Source: Nageia nagi | Lineage: Eukaryota > Pinophyta | Assembly (NCBI GenBank): GCA_050084985.1 | Contig: JBITNC010000001.1 | Location: forward strand, 132,308,001-132,372,000 | Reading direction: 5' to 3' | DNA: 64,000 bases | Shown: one piece after another, positions 24,336 through 35,802 of the stretch | How the letters are laid out: each line of letters opens with the position of its first letter | Position numbering within the stretch: the stretch's first letter is position 1 | Position numbers and translations under genes: made by a program | The notes under the pieces: model-generated | Database searches by the model: none | Told to the model about the DNA's origin: nothing | Seen by the model: only the letters and a program-made list of their open reading frames with translations

Positions 24336-24420
24336 TGTATATATAATGAGAAGGGGAAGAGATTAGAATCTTGGGTTTCTCTTTTTCTTTTTTAGAGTTT
24401 TAATTTATTTATTCCTCTTC
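24336..24420 (+). promoter_or_regulatory. TATA-box-like core promoter with CT-rich start region
   Basis: GTATATATAATGAGAAGG is followed about 30 bp later by a CT-rich TTTCTCTTTTTCTTTTTT stretch, the usual plant layout of TATA box and start site. No supported coding frame follows, so the transcript, if any, is unknown. Confidence 0.35.
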
Positions 24421-24893
24421 AATTCCTTTCAAATCTTTGAATAAGTAATTTGTTTTCGTAATTTTATAACTCTAAATTCAATCAATGAACATCAAATGAT
24501 ATAGGTGTATTATCATATTAAAAACACTTTTTATTATTTAGGTATGTGTTTATTTAATGGTATATATTTATATATTAATGAGAAAATTATTTTTTTATTT
24601 TTAGCCTAATATATTCTCAAAATAAGAATATTTATAAAGACCATTAAAATTATTAAAATTCAATATTATTTTAGTGTTTTAATATATCTATATCTGTATT
24701 TATATATTATTTTTCCTTTGTTTTCTTTTTGTTGAAATCAAAGTTATATACTTAAAATAAAATGTACTTTACAAATTTTGAAATCCTTCTTTGATTGTCA
24801 TTTTTGGTAGGATAGGATATAAAACACTATGCACTTTCCTTACAAAGAGCTTTGGTGAAGGTTGCATTACTTTAAATATCATCCTTTGAAGTA

Positions 24894-25131
24894 AAGCTCC
24901 TTAACACACACCTCAATTCTAGCAAGATGAATAAATCATGACGAGTACCATAGTTTCATCCTTACCTTATTAGTAGCCTCCTTAAGACACATTTGAGAAA
25001 TTCGCAAGGTGAATCCATCATGCAAAATACTTTAGCTCCATCTTTTGCCTTACTCTTAAGCACCTTGAGACACATTTCAAAAATTAGAAAGGTGAATTGA
25101 TCATGTTAGAGTACTTCATCTCAAGTATTAC
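24894..25131. repeat. Three imperfect ~84-bp tandem units
   Basis: Three successive units share CTTAAGACACATTT, a middle word close to GAAAGGTGAATNNATCATG, and AGTACTTYATCTC near their ends. Starts are near 24894, 24977 and 25062. Confidence 0.5.
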
Positions 25132-25964
25132 CTACATTATATATTGATGAATGTTTAGTTCCACTCTTTTCTTTGTGAAGTCTTAAAAGACTGTCAATCC
25201 ATTTAATCATCCCTTTCATATGGGAAAATTTCCTCATATAAAATCACTAAATATATTTATGAATTCTAACCACTTCAATGCAACAACAATTAATATAAAA
25301 TTGTGATCTAAATTTTCTAAGTGAATATTCGATAACTTGGTATAAATGAGATTTATTCATAAATTTAATTGATTGACGTGATTTTTCCTAGTAACCAAGA
25401 CCTTAACACTTTACCCTTATGGTTGTTTCCATTGGCATTCTAATTCTTTGAGAATGTTTACTAATTTCTTTGTAATCATAACCCATCGTATTCATTAAGT
25501 TTGAACTAATTTATTTCATATGATCTTTGATTGGGCTGATAAAATAATTATCCTTATTACTACATGTAAATTAGTCAACATTATTAGGAGTGATAGAAAT
25601 ATGCTAAAAAAATATTCCAAAATCACAAAACACAAGATCAATGCTCCAAAGCATCACATCAAAATATAAGAAGAATTGCTTCAATGAGTACAATGGATAA
25701 ACCTTTCTTATATAGAAAGGGTGAATATCCACCACAAAATAAGAGATATTACATGAGCCATAGATCATGAGGTAGGTATATCAAGTAGGTCAGAACACTT
25801 TAATCAAACTAGGATCAAGAAAAAACAAATCAAACTAATAAAAAAGAATATGATTGGCCTCATATCTAAAATAAAGAAATGAATCATCCTCACATGTGTC
25901 TGAGAGATAAATCAAATGAACCAAGGAAAAAAGTACCTTAGTGATATAAAGGTAGGTATATAAA
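25132..25964. other. No gene seen
   Basis: Unassigned AT-rich DNA lying upstream of the 5'-truncated LINE. Confidence 0.4.
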
Positions 25965-26883
25965 ATATATTGCAAGGCAGGGTGCCTCCTCCATGGTAAT
26001 CAAGTCCCCATCCTCCTCTTTAATGATGATATTTTCCTACTCTCATATATGGTAGAGGGTCTATAGTGATTAATAGATACCCTAAACTTATTCAATAATA
26101 GATATGATTTAGTGGTTAATCTCAATAAAACCATTGTTATGGCCTTCAATATCTTGAAGGCCATTACTGACCAAACTCTGATCACATACTAGGGAAGGGT
26201 TATATACATTACCACCTCTTATACTTATTTGGGAGTACTCTTCATTGGTCCTAAATTCTCAATGAAGGAAATTAGCCCACCTATAATGCATCCAAGATAT
26301 GTAACACTTCCATCTCGTGAGAGATAATGTGTTTAGCTCCATGCTCTAGTCACCCCCATAGTGCTTTATGGTGTCAAGGTTTGGGGGCCCAATTTGAGAA
26401 GCTCAAATTGTACCATAATTGAGAGGATCTTACTTGGTACATTATCATGCTCCATTTAAAGCAATAAGACTATGCCAAATCATATCATATTGGTTGAGTT
26501 TGGTTGCCAACATCTATAGGTGTGGTCCCTTGCAATATTGGTTATTTTTCTTCATCATCTCCACAACCTTTCATATACTAGAGGAGGTGCAAATAGATTC
26601 CCTTATAGGAATTTGGTTTCATTGGTGGATTTGATAACTTAAGGGTACTATTGGTGTTGGTTCATCGATATGCTTCATATTTTCCCATAATTATCTATCT
26701 ATACTTTAGGGAGACATACATAAACACCTAATTTATATATTGACATCGAGTAGAAAAATGATTTATAGGGCATATATTCAATACATTTGGGTTGATCTTT
26801 AACATACTCTCATACATAATTTGTTGCATTACTCCCATCACTTCCTATAGATTGACAGATAGATGATACTCTCACATGGATAT
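25965..26883 (+). pseudogene. LINE (non-LTR retrotransposon) reverse transcriptase, 3' part, broken
   Basis: After frame shifts the region reads GCLLHGNQVPILLFNDDIFLLS, the LINE RT box F-A-D-D with Asn for Ala, then VEGL, VVNLNKTIVMAFNILK and YTYLGVLFIGPKFSMKE of the thumb, VTPIVLYGVKVWGP, and a C-terminal part with NHIILVEFGCQ. The order matches the end of a plant LINE ORF2. Nothing upstream of 25965 fits, so the copy looks 5'-truncated, as LINE insertions usually are. Its right end is cut by the LTR beginning TGTAGATG at 26884. Such proteins copy LINE RNA at the nicked target. Many stops and shifts make it inactive. Confidence 0.75.
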
Positions 26884-27464
26884 TGTAGATGCCTAAAAAT
26901 GAATTTTCTTGTATTAAATAATTCATTTTATAGTATCAAGGAATATTTATTGTAAAAGAGATCAAAATATACCCAAGACAATGTAATCAATGTAATGAAC
27001 TTTGTATGATGTAATAAGTATCAAATATCAAGAAAGATACCACAAACAATGTAATATGCAATGATCCCAAGAATCAAATAGGATCAAAACATTGTTATAA
27101 AAGAATATCAAAAGTAACATAATGGATAGATGAGCGAATAACTTGAGAAAAAAGATTACAACATGCAATATCATTTGATCCAATCAATAAAGATGTTTTG
27201 TAACACCACCACATCCTTCATGTTGTTTCGCATATCTCAATTTTTTCTTATGGATCTACATATTTTGGGCTATTAACAATATTTGCTTCCCATGTTATGT
27301 TTTTGTGATTGATGTATGATTCCTATTATTTCATGTAGATATAAATCTAAGACATCTCATTTATCATGTTTGTAATGATGTCATATTTATGATATATGCT
27401 TCAATATTACATTGTAGAAACATAGTGCTTCGATTTATTATTTATGCATTATTTTTAGCTTACA
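26884..27464 (+). repeat. 5' LTR (581 bp) of plus-strand Ty3 element
   Basis: It starts TGTAGATGCCTAAAAATG and ends TTTTTAGCTTACA, directly before a primer site. The first ~120 bp match the LTR start at 55430 (plus) and the one ending at 5305 (minus). It interrupts the LINE. Confidence 0.8.
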
Positions 27465-27467
27465 ATT

Positions 27468-27482
27468 TGGTGAACCTAATTG
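27468..27482 (+). other. Primer-binding site
   Basis: TGGTGAACCTAATTG lies three bases after the LTR end, in the same position and form as at 38510 and 50080. Confidence 0.7.
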
Positions 27483-27588
27483 TTTCAATTCATGTTGCCC
27501 TACCGATGAGATCTCATGATATTTTTGAGAAGAATTAATGGTGTTAACAATGTCCAAAAATTATTTTTTTATTGTTACAATGTGAAAA

Positions 27589-28790
27589 ATGGAACAAATT
27601 ATAACATAGTTGGCCAAGATTGTACAATACTTAGCTAAGAAAGTGGTTGTAATGTAGAGTTTAGGCGGTAATTCATAGTCAGCTACAGATCCAAACTTAG
27701 TTGCAAGGATAACCAACCTTGAGAATAGTAAGAGGTCCTAACAAAAATATGAAGATTATAATAATATCTTCACCACACCCTTGTTGAATGATATCCATAA
27801 TTATCCCCTACCACCTAATCACAACATCCCCGAGTTCAAGATGTTTAGTGGTGATTAAGACCCAAAGCAACATCTTATTAGCTTTCAAGAAGAGTGCTTG
27901 CTAAAATAAGGATCGAAAAAGAAATTGATGGTAAAAATTTTCCCAAAGAGTTTGAAAGGTAATGCCAACCAATGGTTCTACAATTTTCTAAATGGATTTA
28001 TAGATTCATTCAATTCATTGGTATAAGTATTCATGAATCAATACATGCATAATATCAAAGAGCAAGGAACTATTATAGAATTATGTGCCCTATGCCAAGG
28101 TAGTAATGAAATCTTAGATAAGTATGTTCAAAGATTCAAAAAGGTATGACAATCTATTCATAGCAAGTTAGATGAGAATGAAATTTGTGATATTTTCAAT
28201 ATTTTATTTTTTCAATTATTAATTTGCATACTCCAACTGAGAAAGGTATTGGATTTAGGGAATTGGTAAAAAACTTATTACAAAAAGAAATTTATTTACT
28301 TGAGTTAGGAGATCTCAAATATACATATACTTCTTACAATAAGGAGAATCATAATACATACACCAAGAAGGAGGAAAAGATAGTAAATATGGTTGATGCA
28401 CCTGCACCTATACATGCACCTACTCTCATAAGGTCAACCATAATAAGAGATAGAAGATATACATTTATAATTTAGCCAAAGTTTATTTTGAGAGATTTGA
28501 TTAAGAAGGGTTTATTGCAGCCATTAGATAGAAGAGCAAAATATGATAGTATTTCAATGGAAAATTCTGATGCTTATTATGCTTATCATCAAAGAAGAGG
28601 TCATTCTACAATTTTTTGTAAAGCATTAGAAGATGCAATTTTAGACCTTATTGCACAAGTAAAATATGAAATTAATCAGAATGCTTCAGATCCAGATGTT
28701 GTAGTAAACATAGGATTGAAATTTTTGTACCTCATTAAGAAGGGGATGATGTCTAAGAAATATTCCAAATCCAATTACTACTGAATAAGT
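27589..28790 (+). pseudogene. Ty3 gag with C-H-H-C knuckle, broken
   Basis: From ATG at 27589 (MEQIIT) the frame reads, through stops at Gln-like sites, the gag core NIPEFKMFSGD, QHLISFQEECLL, KSLKGNANQWFYNF, INQYMHN-like and ILDKYVQRFKKV. After a frame shift near 28220 it continues FRELVKNLLQKEIYLLE, a linker with VDAPAPIHAPTLIRS, and a knuckle YYAYHQRRGHSTIFCKALED whose first Cys is Tyr. Gag would pack the element RNA. Around eight stops occur in the core, most TAG or TAA. Confidence 0.85.
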
Positions 28791-29039
28791 AAGTGTCTCA
28801 CCTGATCTTAAAGCTTATAGCATGATTGACCAATTGAAAACTACTCCTGCTAATATTATCTTTTATGATCTCATATCTACATCTAAAAATCATTCAGAGA
28901 TATTGTATGCTTTTTTCTAAAAAGAAACTATTCCCACCAATATGACTGCTACTATATTTTAAAAAAAAAACTCATGTCTATTAAGGAATGTGATGGAATT
29001 TAATTTTACAAGTCTAAAAAACTTAGTAAATAAATTTTT

Positions 29040-29550
29040 ACTAAATTTTTAGCCTTATACATCATACCTATGATAGAAGGATGGGAAATAAAAAGAAAAT
29101 TGGTGGGCAATGGATCAACTGTTAATGTGTGTTCTTATAAATTTTTGATGCAACTTCAAGAGAAAGATGTAGAGATACCTCCTTTATAAGTAGCCACATT
29201 TTGAATTAAAGCATTTAATAGTTTATCAAAAAATCCACTTGAAATAACTACAATTTTGGTCACAATAGGGGTCAGAATTGTTGAGACTCAGTTTCAAGTT
29301 ATGGATTCAAAATTGTTTTATAACCTATTGTTAGGAATACCTTAGCTTCATGATATGGATGCACTACCTTCAACAATACATGGAAGGTTAAAATTTGAAT
29401 ATCAAGATGAGGTAAATATAATAATAGGTGATATAGAACCATATGCCTTATGCAATGTAGCATTAATGGAGGAATTCACCATGACTTATCTTAGATATGA
29501 AATTGTACCTTTGGAAGTAGACTCAACAATGGTAAAAATAGAAAAATAGC
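29040..29550 (+). pseudogene. Ty3 aspartic protease region, broken
   Basis: The frame includes KLVGNGSTVNVCSYKFLMQL, which matches the V-D-x-G-S-x-x-N-V pattern of this protease group with the catalytic Asp replaced by Gly. FYNLLLGIP, a TAG where Trp is expected, then LHDMDALPSTIHGRLKFEY follow; this is the usual end of the protease domain in related plant elements. It would cut the polyprotein. Loss of the catalytic Asp means inactivity. Confidence 0.75.
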
Positions 29551-30470
29551 TTTAGATTATAGAGATATGAATGGGTATATACAAAATTAAAAAAATTTAT
29601 TCGTTAATGTTGATAAAAGATTTGGGGCAACAAAAAAATTTCAATATTGAAGGCCATCAGTAACATGCAATACTATCTTCATGCCATCTCAATGAAGGAT
29701 CAAATAATGAACACAATAAGTAAAACTTTTCCATCTCCTTTTGTACGTAAATACATGCTAGAAAATTGCAAGTATAAAGAAGGTGGTTTAGGCAAATCAG
29801 AGTAGGGTATGTCTTCTTTTCCTACTACTTTGGGAGCTCTAATAATTAAGAATGGATTGGCTAGTGATCAAAATACAAAACACACTATGGACCTATCAAT
29901 TTTGTTAAAGAATGCAATGTAATTGAGCTTTCTGATGATATTGATGAAGATTTATGGCTTGATGATACTATACCACTTGAGTTTGATTTCTTTAATATTG
30001 ATTATGATATCTTAGAATACATGGGGGCACATTCATATTTGCCTAAATCCAATGAGAAATGAAAAATAAGCTACATTCTTAATGAGTATGGGTATTTTAG
30101 ATAAGAAGTAAACTTTAATGAAGTATTTTAGGTTTAGCAAGAAGATGATGATACAAGTAATATTCAGAGATTGGAAGAGTTACCTTCATTATTACAAACA
30201 AAAGATGAATTAGCATTCTCAATTGAAGAATTAACATACATTAACATTGGAACAAGTGATGAAGAGAGGCTAGTAAAGGTTGGATCTACCCTTCCAACAC
30301 CTTAGTAAGAAAGATAAAAAAATAAGTTTATTGAAAATCCTAAGAATTTTGTATGGTCTTATACTAATATGCCTGGTTTAGATCCTTCTTTTGTTATATA
30401 TAATTTGTCACTTAGGAAATAATCTAATCCTATTAAATAAAAACCAAGAAAGATACATCTTTCTAATGTA
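29551..30470 (+). pseudogene. Decayed linker between protease and reverse transcriptase
   Basis: Short open pieces occur (for example CNVIELSDDIDEDLWLDD near 29920 and IEELTYINIGTSDEERLVK near 30230), consistent with the acidic linker seen between protease and RT in Tat-like Ty3 elements. No catalytic motif. Confidence 0.5.
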
Positions 30471-31500
30471 TTGTTATTCAAGAAAGAAATTGAAAAATAT
30501 TTGAATGTTAGGTTCATTAAATCAATAGATTATTCAGAATGGATAGCTAATAGTGTTTCTTTTACTAAACCTACTAGAGAGATAAGAGTTTGTACTAATT
30601 TTCATGATATTAATAATGCTTTTCCAAAAGATGATTTTCCATTACCAAATATTGATACGATTATGGATAGTATTGTTGGTTATTATACTTTATCTTTTAT
30701 GGATGGATTTTTGGGATATATTCAAATTTTAAACAATTTGACTAATCAACATAGGATTACTTTTACTACACCTTGGGGAAATTTTTGTTGGAAGGTTATG
30801 CCCTTTGGATTGAAAAATGCAGGTGCTACTTATCAAAGAGCTATGATCGCTATGTTCCATGACCATATTTTTAAGTCAATGGAGGTGTATGTTGATGATA
30901 TTTTCATCAAATCAAAGCAAGGCCAAGATCATTTGGAGCTCTTGGAAGACGTATTTCACATTCTTAAAAAGTATAAGCTTAGAATAAAATCATAAAAGTG
31001 TGCTTTTGGTATTACTTTAGGAAAATTACTTGGTTTCATAGTCTCAAAAAGGGATATTGAGGTAGATCCTAAGAAGGTAAAAGCCATAGTGAGTATGCCA
31101 ATACCAAATAACCTCAAACAATTAAGAAGTCTTCAAGGGAAGATAAATTTGGTAAGAAGGTTCATTTCTCAACTTGAGGATAAGTGTAGGCCATTTACTC
31201 ATTTATTAAAAAAGGATGTCAAGTTTGTATGGGATGATAAGTGTCAATAAACATTTGAAGATATAAAATAATATTTACTAAATCCTCCTATTTTAATGCC
31301 TATGGATTTTGAAAAAGAAGCATATATTTATATATTAGCCACATTATATGCCTTGGGGACAATGTTATATAAGAAAGATGATGAAAATAAAGAAAAAGCA
31401 ATATACTATCTTAGCAAAACTATCATAGATTATGAAACATGATATACCCTATGGAAAAGCTTTGCTTTGCTATTGTTTTTTCTATATAAAAACTAAGGCA
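30471..31500 (+). pseudogene. Ty3 reverse transcriptase, largely open
   Basis: A 174-codon open stretch starts LFKKEIEKYLNV and reads REIRVCTNFHDINNAFPKD, LSFMDGFLGYIQI, FTTPWGNFCWKVMPFGLKNA, the catalytic box YVDDIFIKS near 30890, and HILKKYKLRIKS. A TAA at 30993 where Gln fits is followed by KCAFGITLGKLLGFIVS and the connection domain to about 31250 (LLKKDVKFVWDDKCQ, stop, TFEDIK). The catalytic Asp pair is intact. It is the best-preserved frame in this element. Confidence 0.9.
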
Positions 31501-31814
31501 TTATCTTTTATGTTGCACTACATATGTTGTTAGCCCATTTAATCTATTGAAATATCTTGTAGCAAAGTAACATTTGTCAAGAAGGGTAGCTAAGTGGTTG
31601 ATGTTTTTGTAAGAGTTTGACATCAATGTGGTGAAGCAAAAATCTATGAAAGGATAGGAAATTGCAAATTTGATAGCAAGATTTCCATAAAACAATGGTA
31701 TAGTCATATTGTCAATGGAATGCAACACTATTTGAACGTTGTTAACTATGTGCAACATTATCTAAACATTGTTAACAACATGATGGTGAAGAGATGGTGG
31801 TCCCAAATGAGTTC

Positions 31815-32245
31815 TTTTACAACATAGAGGACAAACCTACATCTTGGACATTGTATTTTTATGGATCAAAATGTACTTATGGGGAAGGTATAGTATTGTT
31901 CTAGAGTCACCTTCTAATGAGGTAATCCCTATGGCATATAAACTTAGCTTTGATTGCACTAACAACATGGTAGAATATGAAGCTTTGATTTTGGGTTTGA
32001 AAGCATCCGTGGCTTTGAAAATAAAACATTTGGAAATATATGGTGATTCACAACTTGTTGTAAATCAAGTCAATGATACATATAATACAAAATATGAGAA
32101 ATTGAAACCATATAAGATAATGGTTACTAAATTGCTTGATGAGTTTGAAAGGTACAATATTCAAAATATTCCAAGGATTAACAATAAGTACATAGATGCA
32201 ATGGCAAGTGTAGTTTCATTAGCACCAATTAAGATAAAAGACTAA
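31815..32245 (+). pseudogene. Ty3 RNase H
   Basis: The frame opens with PTSWTLYFYGSKCTYGEG. The motif is normally YFDGS, so the first catalytic Asp is Tyr (TAT at 31860-31862). After a shift it reads VEYEALILGLKA (catalytic Glu kept), LEIYGDSQLVVNQV (Asp kept) and INNKYIDAMASV (final Asp kept). It would degrade RNA in the RNA:DNA hybrid. The extra loss at the first Asp is a T-for-G change, not of the common C-to-T type. Confidence 0.85.
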
Positions 32246-33606
32246 GAAATTATATTAAAGATTAGAAATCTTAGTACACCTTCTTAACTTGATCAACTAG
32301 ATGAAGTAAATACATGCCTTCTGTCTCTAGAAAGTGATCCTCATCAATGGTATGTTGATATTTATAATTATTGGAAAGATCAAACAATTTTAGAGAATTA
32401 TGATAGAAATGAAAGAGTTAGATTAAAAAGGATAGCTATCAATTATGTGATCATTCATGAAGTCTTGTATAAATGGTCATTTGATGGAGCTCTTTTGAGA
32501 TTTCTAACACAACATAAAATAAAAATACCACTAAAATAAGCTCATGATGTATTGTGTGGAGGTCACTTCTTTGTAAAAGCATTATACAACAAGCTTTTGC
32601 AAGTTGTTTACTATTGTCCTACAATGGGGGAGGATTGCAAGAATCATGTTAAAAGTTGTTTGTAATATCAAAAGAACTCAAATTTATAAAAATAACCAAT
32701 TCAAAAATTGAACTCCATAGTTTCACCATGGCTATTTGCAACTTAGGGTATAGATTTGATTGGGCTTATTAATCCACATTCAAGGGTAGGTCACAAATTC
32801 ATAATCATAGCTATAAATTTTACTATAAAGTGGGTTGAATCTATTCTAATGAAATGAGTAATACAAGATAAAATCATTGCTTTCTTGGTTTAAAACATCA
32901 TCATAAGGTTTGGAATACCACAAATATTGATCATGGATAATAGGCCAAATTTCAAAGGCAAGGACATGAAAGCCTTTTGCAAAAAGTTCCATATTACTAA
33001 AATATTTTATTCAATATATTATCCTCAAGGGAATGGTCAAGTGAAAGCCTCAAACAAAACTATAAAAAGCATTTTTGTAAAAATATGGGATAAATACAAA
33101 GCATATTAGCATGAACAACTACCTTATGCACTTTGGGCACATAGAATAAGTATTAGAACCACCACTAGGGCAACATCATTTCCATTAGTTTATGGAGATG
33201 AGGATGTTATATTATTAGATTTGGATATACCATCTCTAAGAATCTTACTACAAGGAGACATATCATATGAAGAAGCAAGAAAGGATAGACTACAACAGTT
33301 AGAGGCACTTGATGAAAAGATAATTAGGGGAATTGAAATTAAAAGGCATATCATGCAAAGCTAAATAGGGAATTTGACAAGAAAATCAAACCAAAGGAGT
33401 TCATAATAGGAGACTTGGTGTTGAAAGATAACATCAACAAAACAACTACAAATAATGAAGTGAAAGTAAAGTTTGAACCAAATTGATTAGGCTCATTTAT
33501 TTTCATTAGAGTAACAAGACCAAAAACTTACAAGTTATCATCCATGGATGGTAGAGAAGAACCAACAATCTTCAATGCCATGCATCTTAAATGCTTCTTT
33601 GCATAA
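32246..33606 (+). pseudogene. Ty3 integrase, broken, catalytic Glu changed to Lys
   Basis: The zinc part reads CGGHFFVKALYNKLL then YYCPTMGEDCKNHVKSC. In the core the first Asp is in GIDLIGLINPH, the second in IMDNRPNFKG, and exactly 35 residues later NGQVKASNKT has Lys (33044-33046) where the DDE enzyme needs Glu. The C-terminal part includes SFPLVYGDEDVILLDL, KDRLQQLEALDE and SSMDGREEPTIFNAMHL, ending at TAA 33604-33606. Integrase would insert the cDNA. The end region is duplicated at 54396-54458. A possible RNA fold overlaps the stop. Confidence 0.9.
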
Positions 33607-33655
33607 TATAATAGCTTTGTACCTTGTAAAATAATGAATATATTATGCAAGGTAC
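33599..33655 (+). promoter_or_regulatory. Pseudoknot-like RNA structure overlapping the integrase stop codon
   Basis: Two interleaved complementary pairs: GCATAATATA (33601-33610) with TATATTATGC (33639-33648), and GTACCTTG (33619-33626) with CAAGGTAC (33648-33655). The order A-B-A'-B' is that of a pseudoknot, sharing one base. The paralogue at 54451-54505 keeps the first pair with a T-A to G-C double change. Confidence 0.45.
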
Positions 33656-33889
33656 ATGTACTTTATATTTTATTTTTATTACTATAATTTATTTGACTAT
33701 TACAACATTGTTAACAATGTGCAAAATTGTTTGCATACTATTATTAGCGTAAATATATATATATTTGCAATATGTATATTAACTATAAGATATGTTTATT
33801 TCATTATACGAGTGCAAGGTGCTTATTATGTATGGCTCAATGATTATGATCACACTAGAGAAGGATAGGAAGTGGTCTAGAATAAACAA
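33607..33889 (+). other. 3' untranslated part of the Ty3 element, then unassigned DNA
   Basis: 33607-33755 matches 54459-54605 of the second family copy. From about 33755 the two copies diverge; this one continues into a PMD pseudogene. A possible coding scrap YYVWLNDYDHTREG ends near 33868. Confidence 0.5.
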
Positions 33890-35347
33890 TATGGATGATA
33901 TCATGACATAGTACGAGCTAGCAAGAATACTAGTATATCAAAGGGAGCTCTTAGAAAATAATATGCAAGAATAGGAGGCATTATGGTTAATGGGTGAGGG
34001 CAACCAATATTGGGAGCATCAGGAAGCTATATTAGTAGAGGTGTGTCAATTTGCACAACTAGGGAGATAACTATGACTATATGTAGTAGCCATTATATCT
34101 ACATACTTATGCCCTAATAAGAGAAGCTCTTCATTTCTACTTGGGTTGGTATGAGTTGTCCAAAAAATATGCTAGAGGCACGCAATTTGCATGGGGACCC
34201 CTCATCTTGGCTTAATCATACAAGGACCTATACAACTTTACTATCTTTGATAAGTTCAACATGTCGACTGGAATGCAAAGGGGTAGGGAAGACCCAAGAG
34301 ACATAACCCTAACATGTTAGGTGTCAAGGGTTCATGGATACAAGTATCTGCACTTGTTGGAGGTTAGGAAAAGGTAGATAGATAAGCTACAAATCAAGGA
34401 TATTATTTGGGTGTCGTATGCTGACTACATGTGGGTGGTTGATGCCCACCAATTAGCATGGGTGTGATAGGAGTATTTCCTTTAGACCTAGAGGAAGGTG
34501 ATAGAGCCCCACCATCCATAAAGAGTGTTGAGATAGTTTAGGATCTAGCAAGGGATCCTACCAGTTTTAGTATTCTAGTCCCACTACCTAGCAAAGAGGG
34601 ACACATTGATGAAAGCATAAGTGATTTTGGTATGAAGGCTTACATGGGTGGAGCCTATAATGAATGATGAGGAAGTAGATGTATTCATAGTGCCTAAAGT
34701 GGCTAGTGGATTAATGCATATTAGTTAAGAGTCTATCTTACCAATCTAGGTATTGATGAGGATGAGGAGGTGGAGGAGGCCTATAGTGAGGCATCCTTAA
34801 AGGATAACCCATACTAGGTTAATAACCATATGCATAATGTGCCCATGCAAGAGGAGAGCAAAAGAGTGACAACACTAGGTTTAGTGATGCTAGTTGAGGC
34901 TATGCCATTGGTGGTACCAGGTAAATAACTTATCTTTTGTCAAAGGTTTTTGTAATTTCAATATGAGTAATATTTTAACAATGTATTTATTTTTTGTAGG
35001 GGATATTGAGAGGCATATTCCATATCTCAAGGTAGAATGCAAGGTTGAATCCATTTAAGGCCTAGGTCATAGAGCTACAAGCTACTCTTGTAGCTTGAGA
35101 TGCACATATTGCTACCCTAGAGTAATTTGTGAAGAGATTTAGGAGAGGAGGGTGATGCCTAAAGAGGAAGGAGATAGCCATCCTCAAGGTGAAGTATGAT
35201 AGGGCAAAGGCCCTCCTAGCGAGATAGGGGATCACGACTAGTGGCATCTCAAGGGGAGTGATAATATCAAGGGCTAGTGGTAGTAGTTGTAGGGTGAGAT
35301 AGAGGACAAGGGATACTTCTAATAGTGGCAATAGCACCCATCAATAG
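33890..35347 (+). pseudogene. Plant mobile domain (PMD) gene 1, broken, with an intron
   Basis: The clearest frame runs from about 34063: YALIREALHFYLGWYELS, KKYARGTQFAWGPLILA, then SYKDLYNF, DIIWVSYADYMWVVDAHQ and a block with RKVIEPHHP and RVLR.F, typical of the PMD (aminotransferase-like) C-terminal half. A 79-bp intron with GTAAAT and TTTTTTGTAG borders lies at 34921-34999. The last exon gives a helical tail (HIATLE, FVKRFRRGG, CLKRKEIAILKVKYDRAKAL) and a Ser-rich end. More than a dozen stops are TAG, TAA or TGA where Gln, Trp or Arg fits. PMD proteins act in plant nuclei or travel in transposons. It lies just downstream of Ty3 integrase on the same strand. Confidence 0.6.
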
Positions 35348-35402
35348 TTAGGCCCTAGTCTTTGTACCATCCCATAGTGTACATTACCATTTTGAGATAT
35401 CT

Positions 35403-35425
35403 ATATATATATATATATATATATT
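35403..35425. repeat. Short (TA)n tract
   Basis: About eleven TA units. Confidence 0.95.
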
Positions 35426-35802
35426 ATTTTTGTTCAAAACTTGTTTTTAAAATGCATGTGATATATTTTATTTATGTTGTGAATGGTTTAATTTATATTT
35501 GCACCATGTGTTTGCATAGAATAATAATCAATAAGATACAAGCTTAAATAATAAACCATTCCATAAAGAATTATTTACAAAATTTAGCAATTTTAGTGAA
35601 TCCATTCCATCATAATAAATCACTAAAAATTTACAAATAATAATGAAATAGTCAAGTAAACCACTTAACCAAACCCCAAGGTACCACAACAAACAAGAAA
35701 TAGTTTTTCTTTGTTAACCTATTTAATTTATGTAATAATCATTTTAATGAGTTAGGAATGAAGTAAGCATCAATGAAATACTATTTTTTCATTTTGTCCT
35801 AG

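Noticed and set aside
26884-33606. Endogenous pararetrovirus
   Set aside because: LTRs, primer site and integrase are present, and no movement-protein motif is seen.
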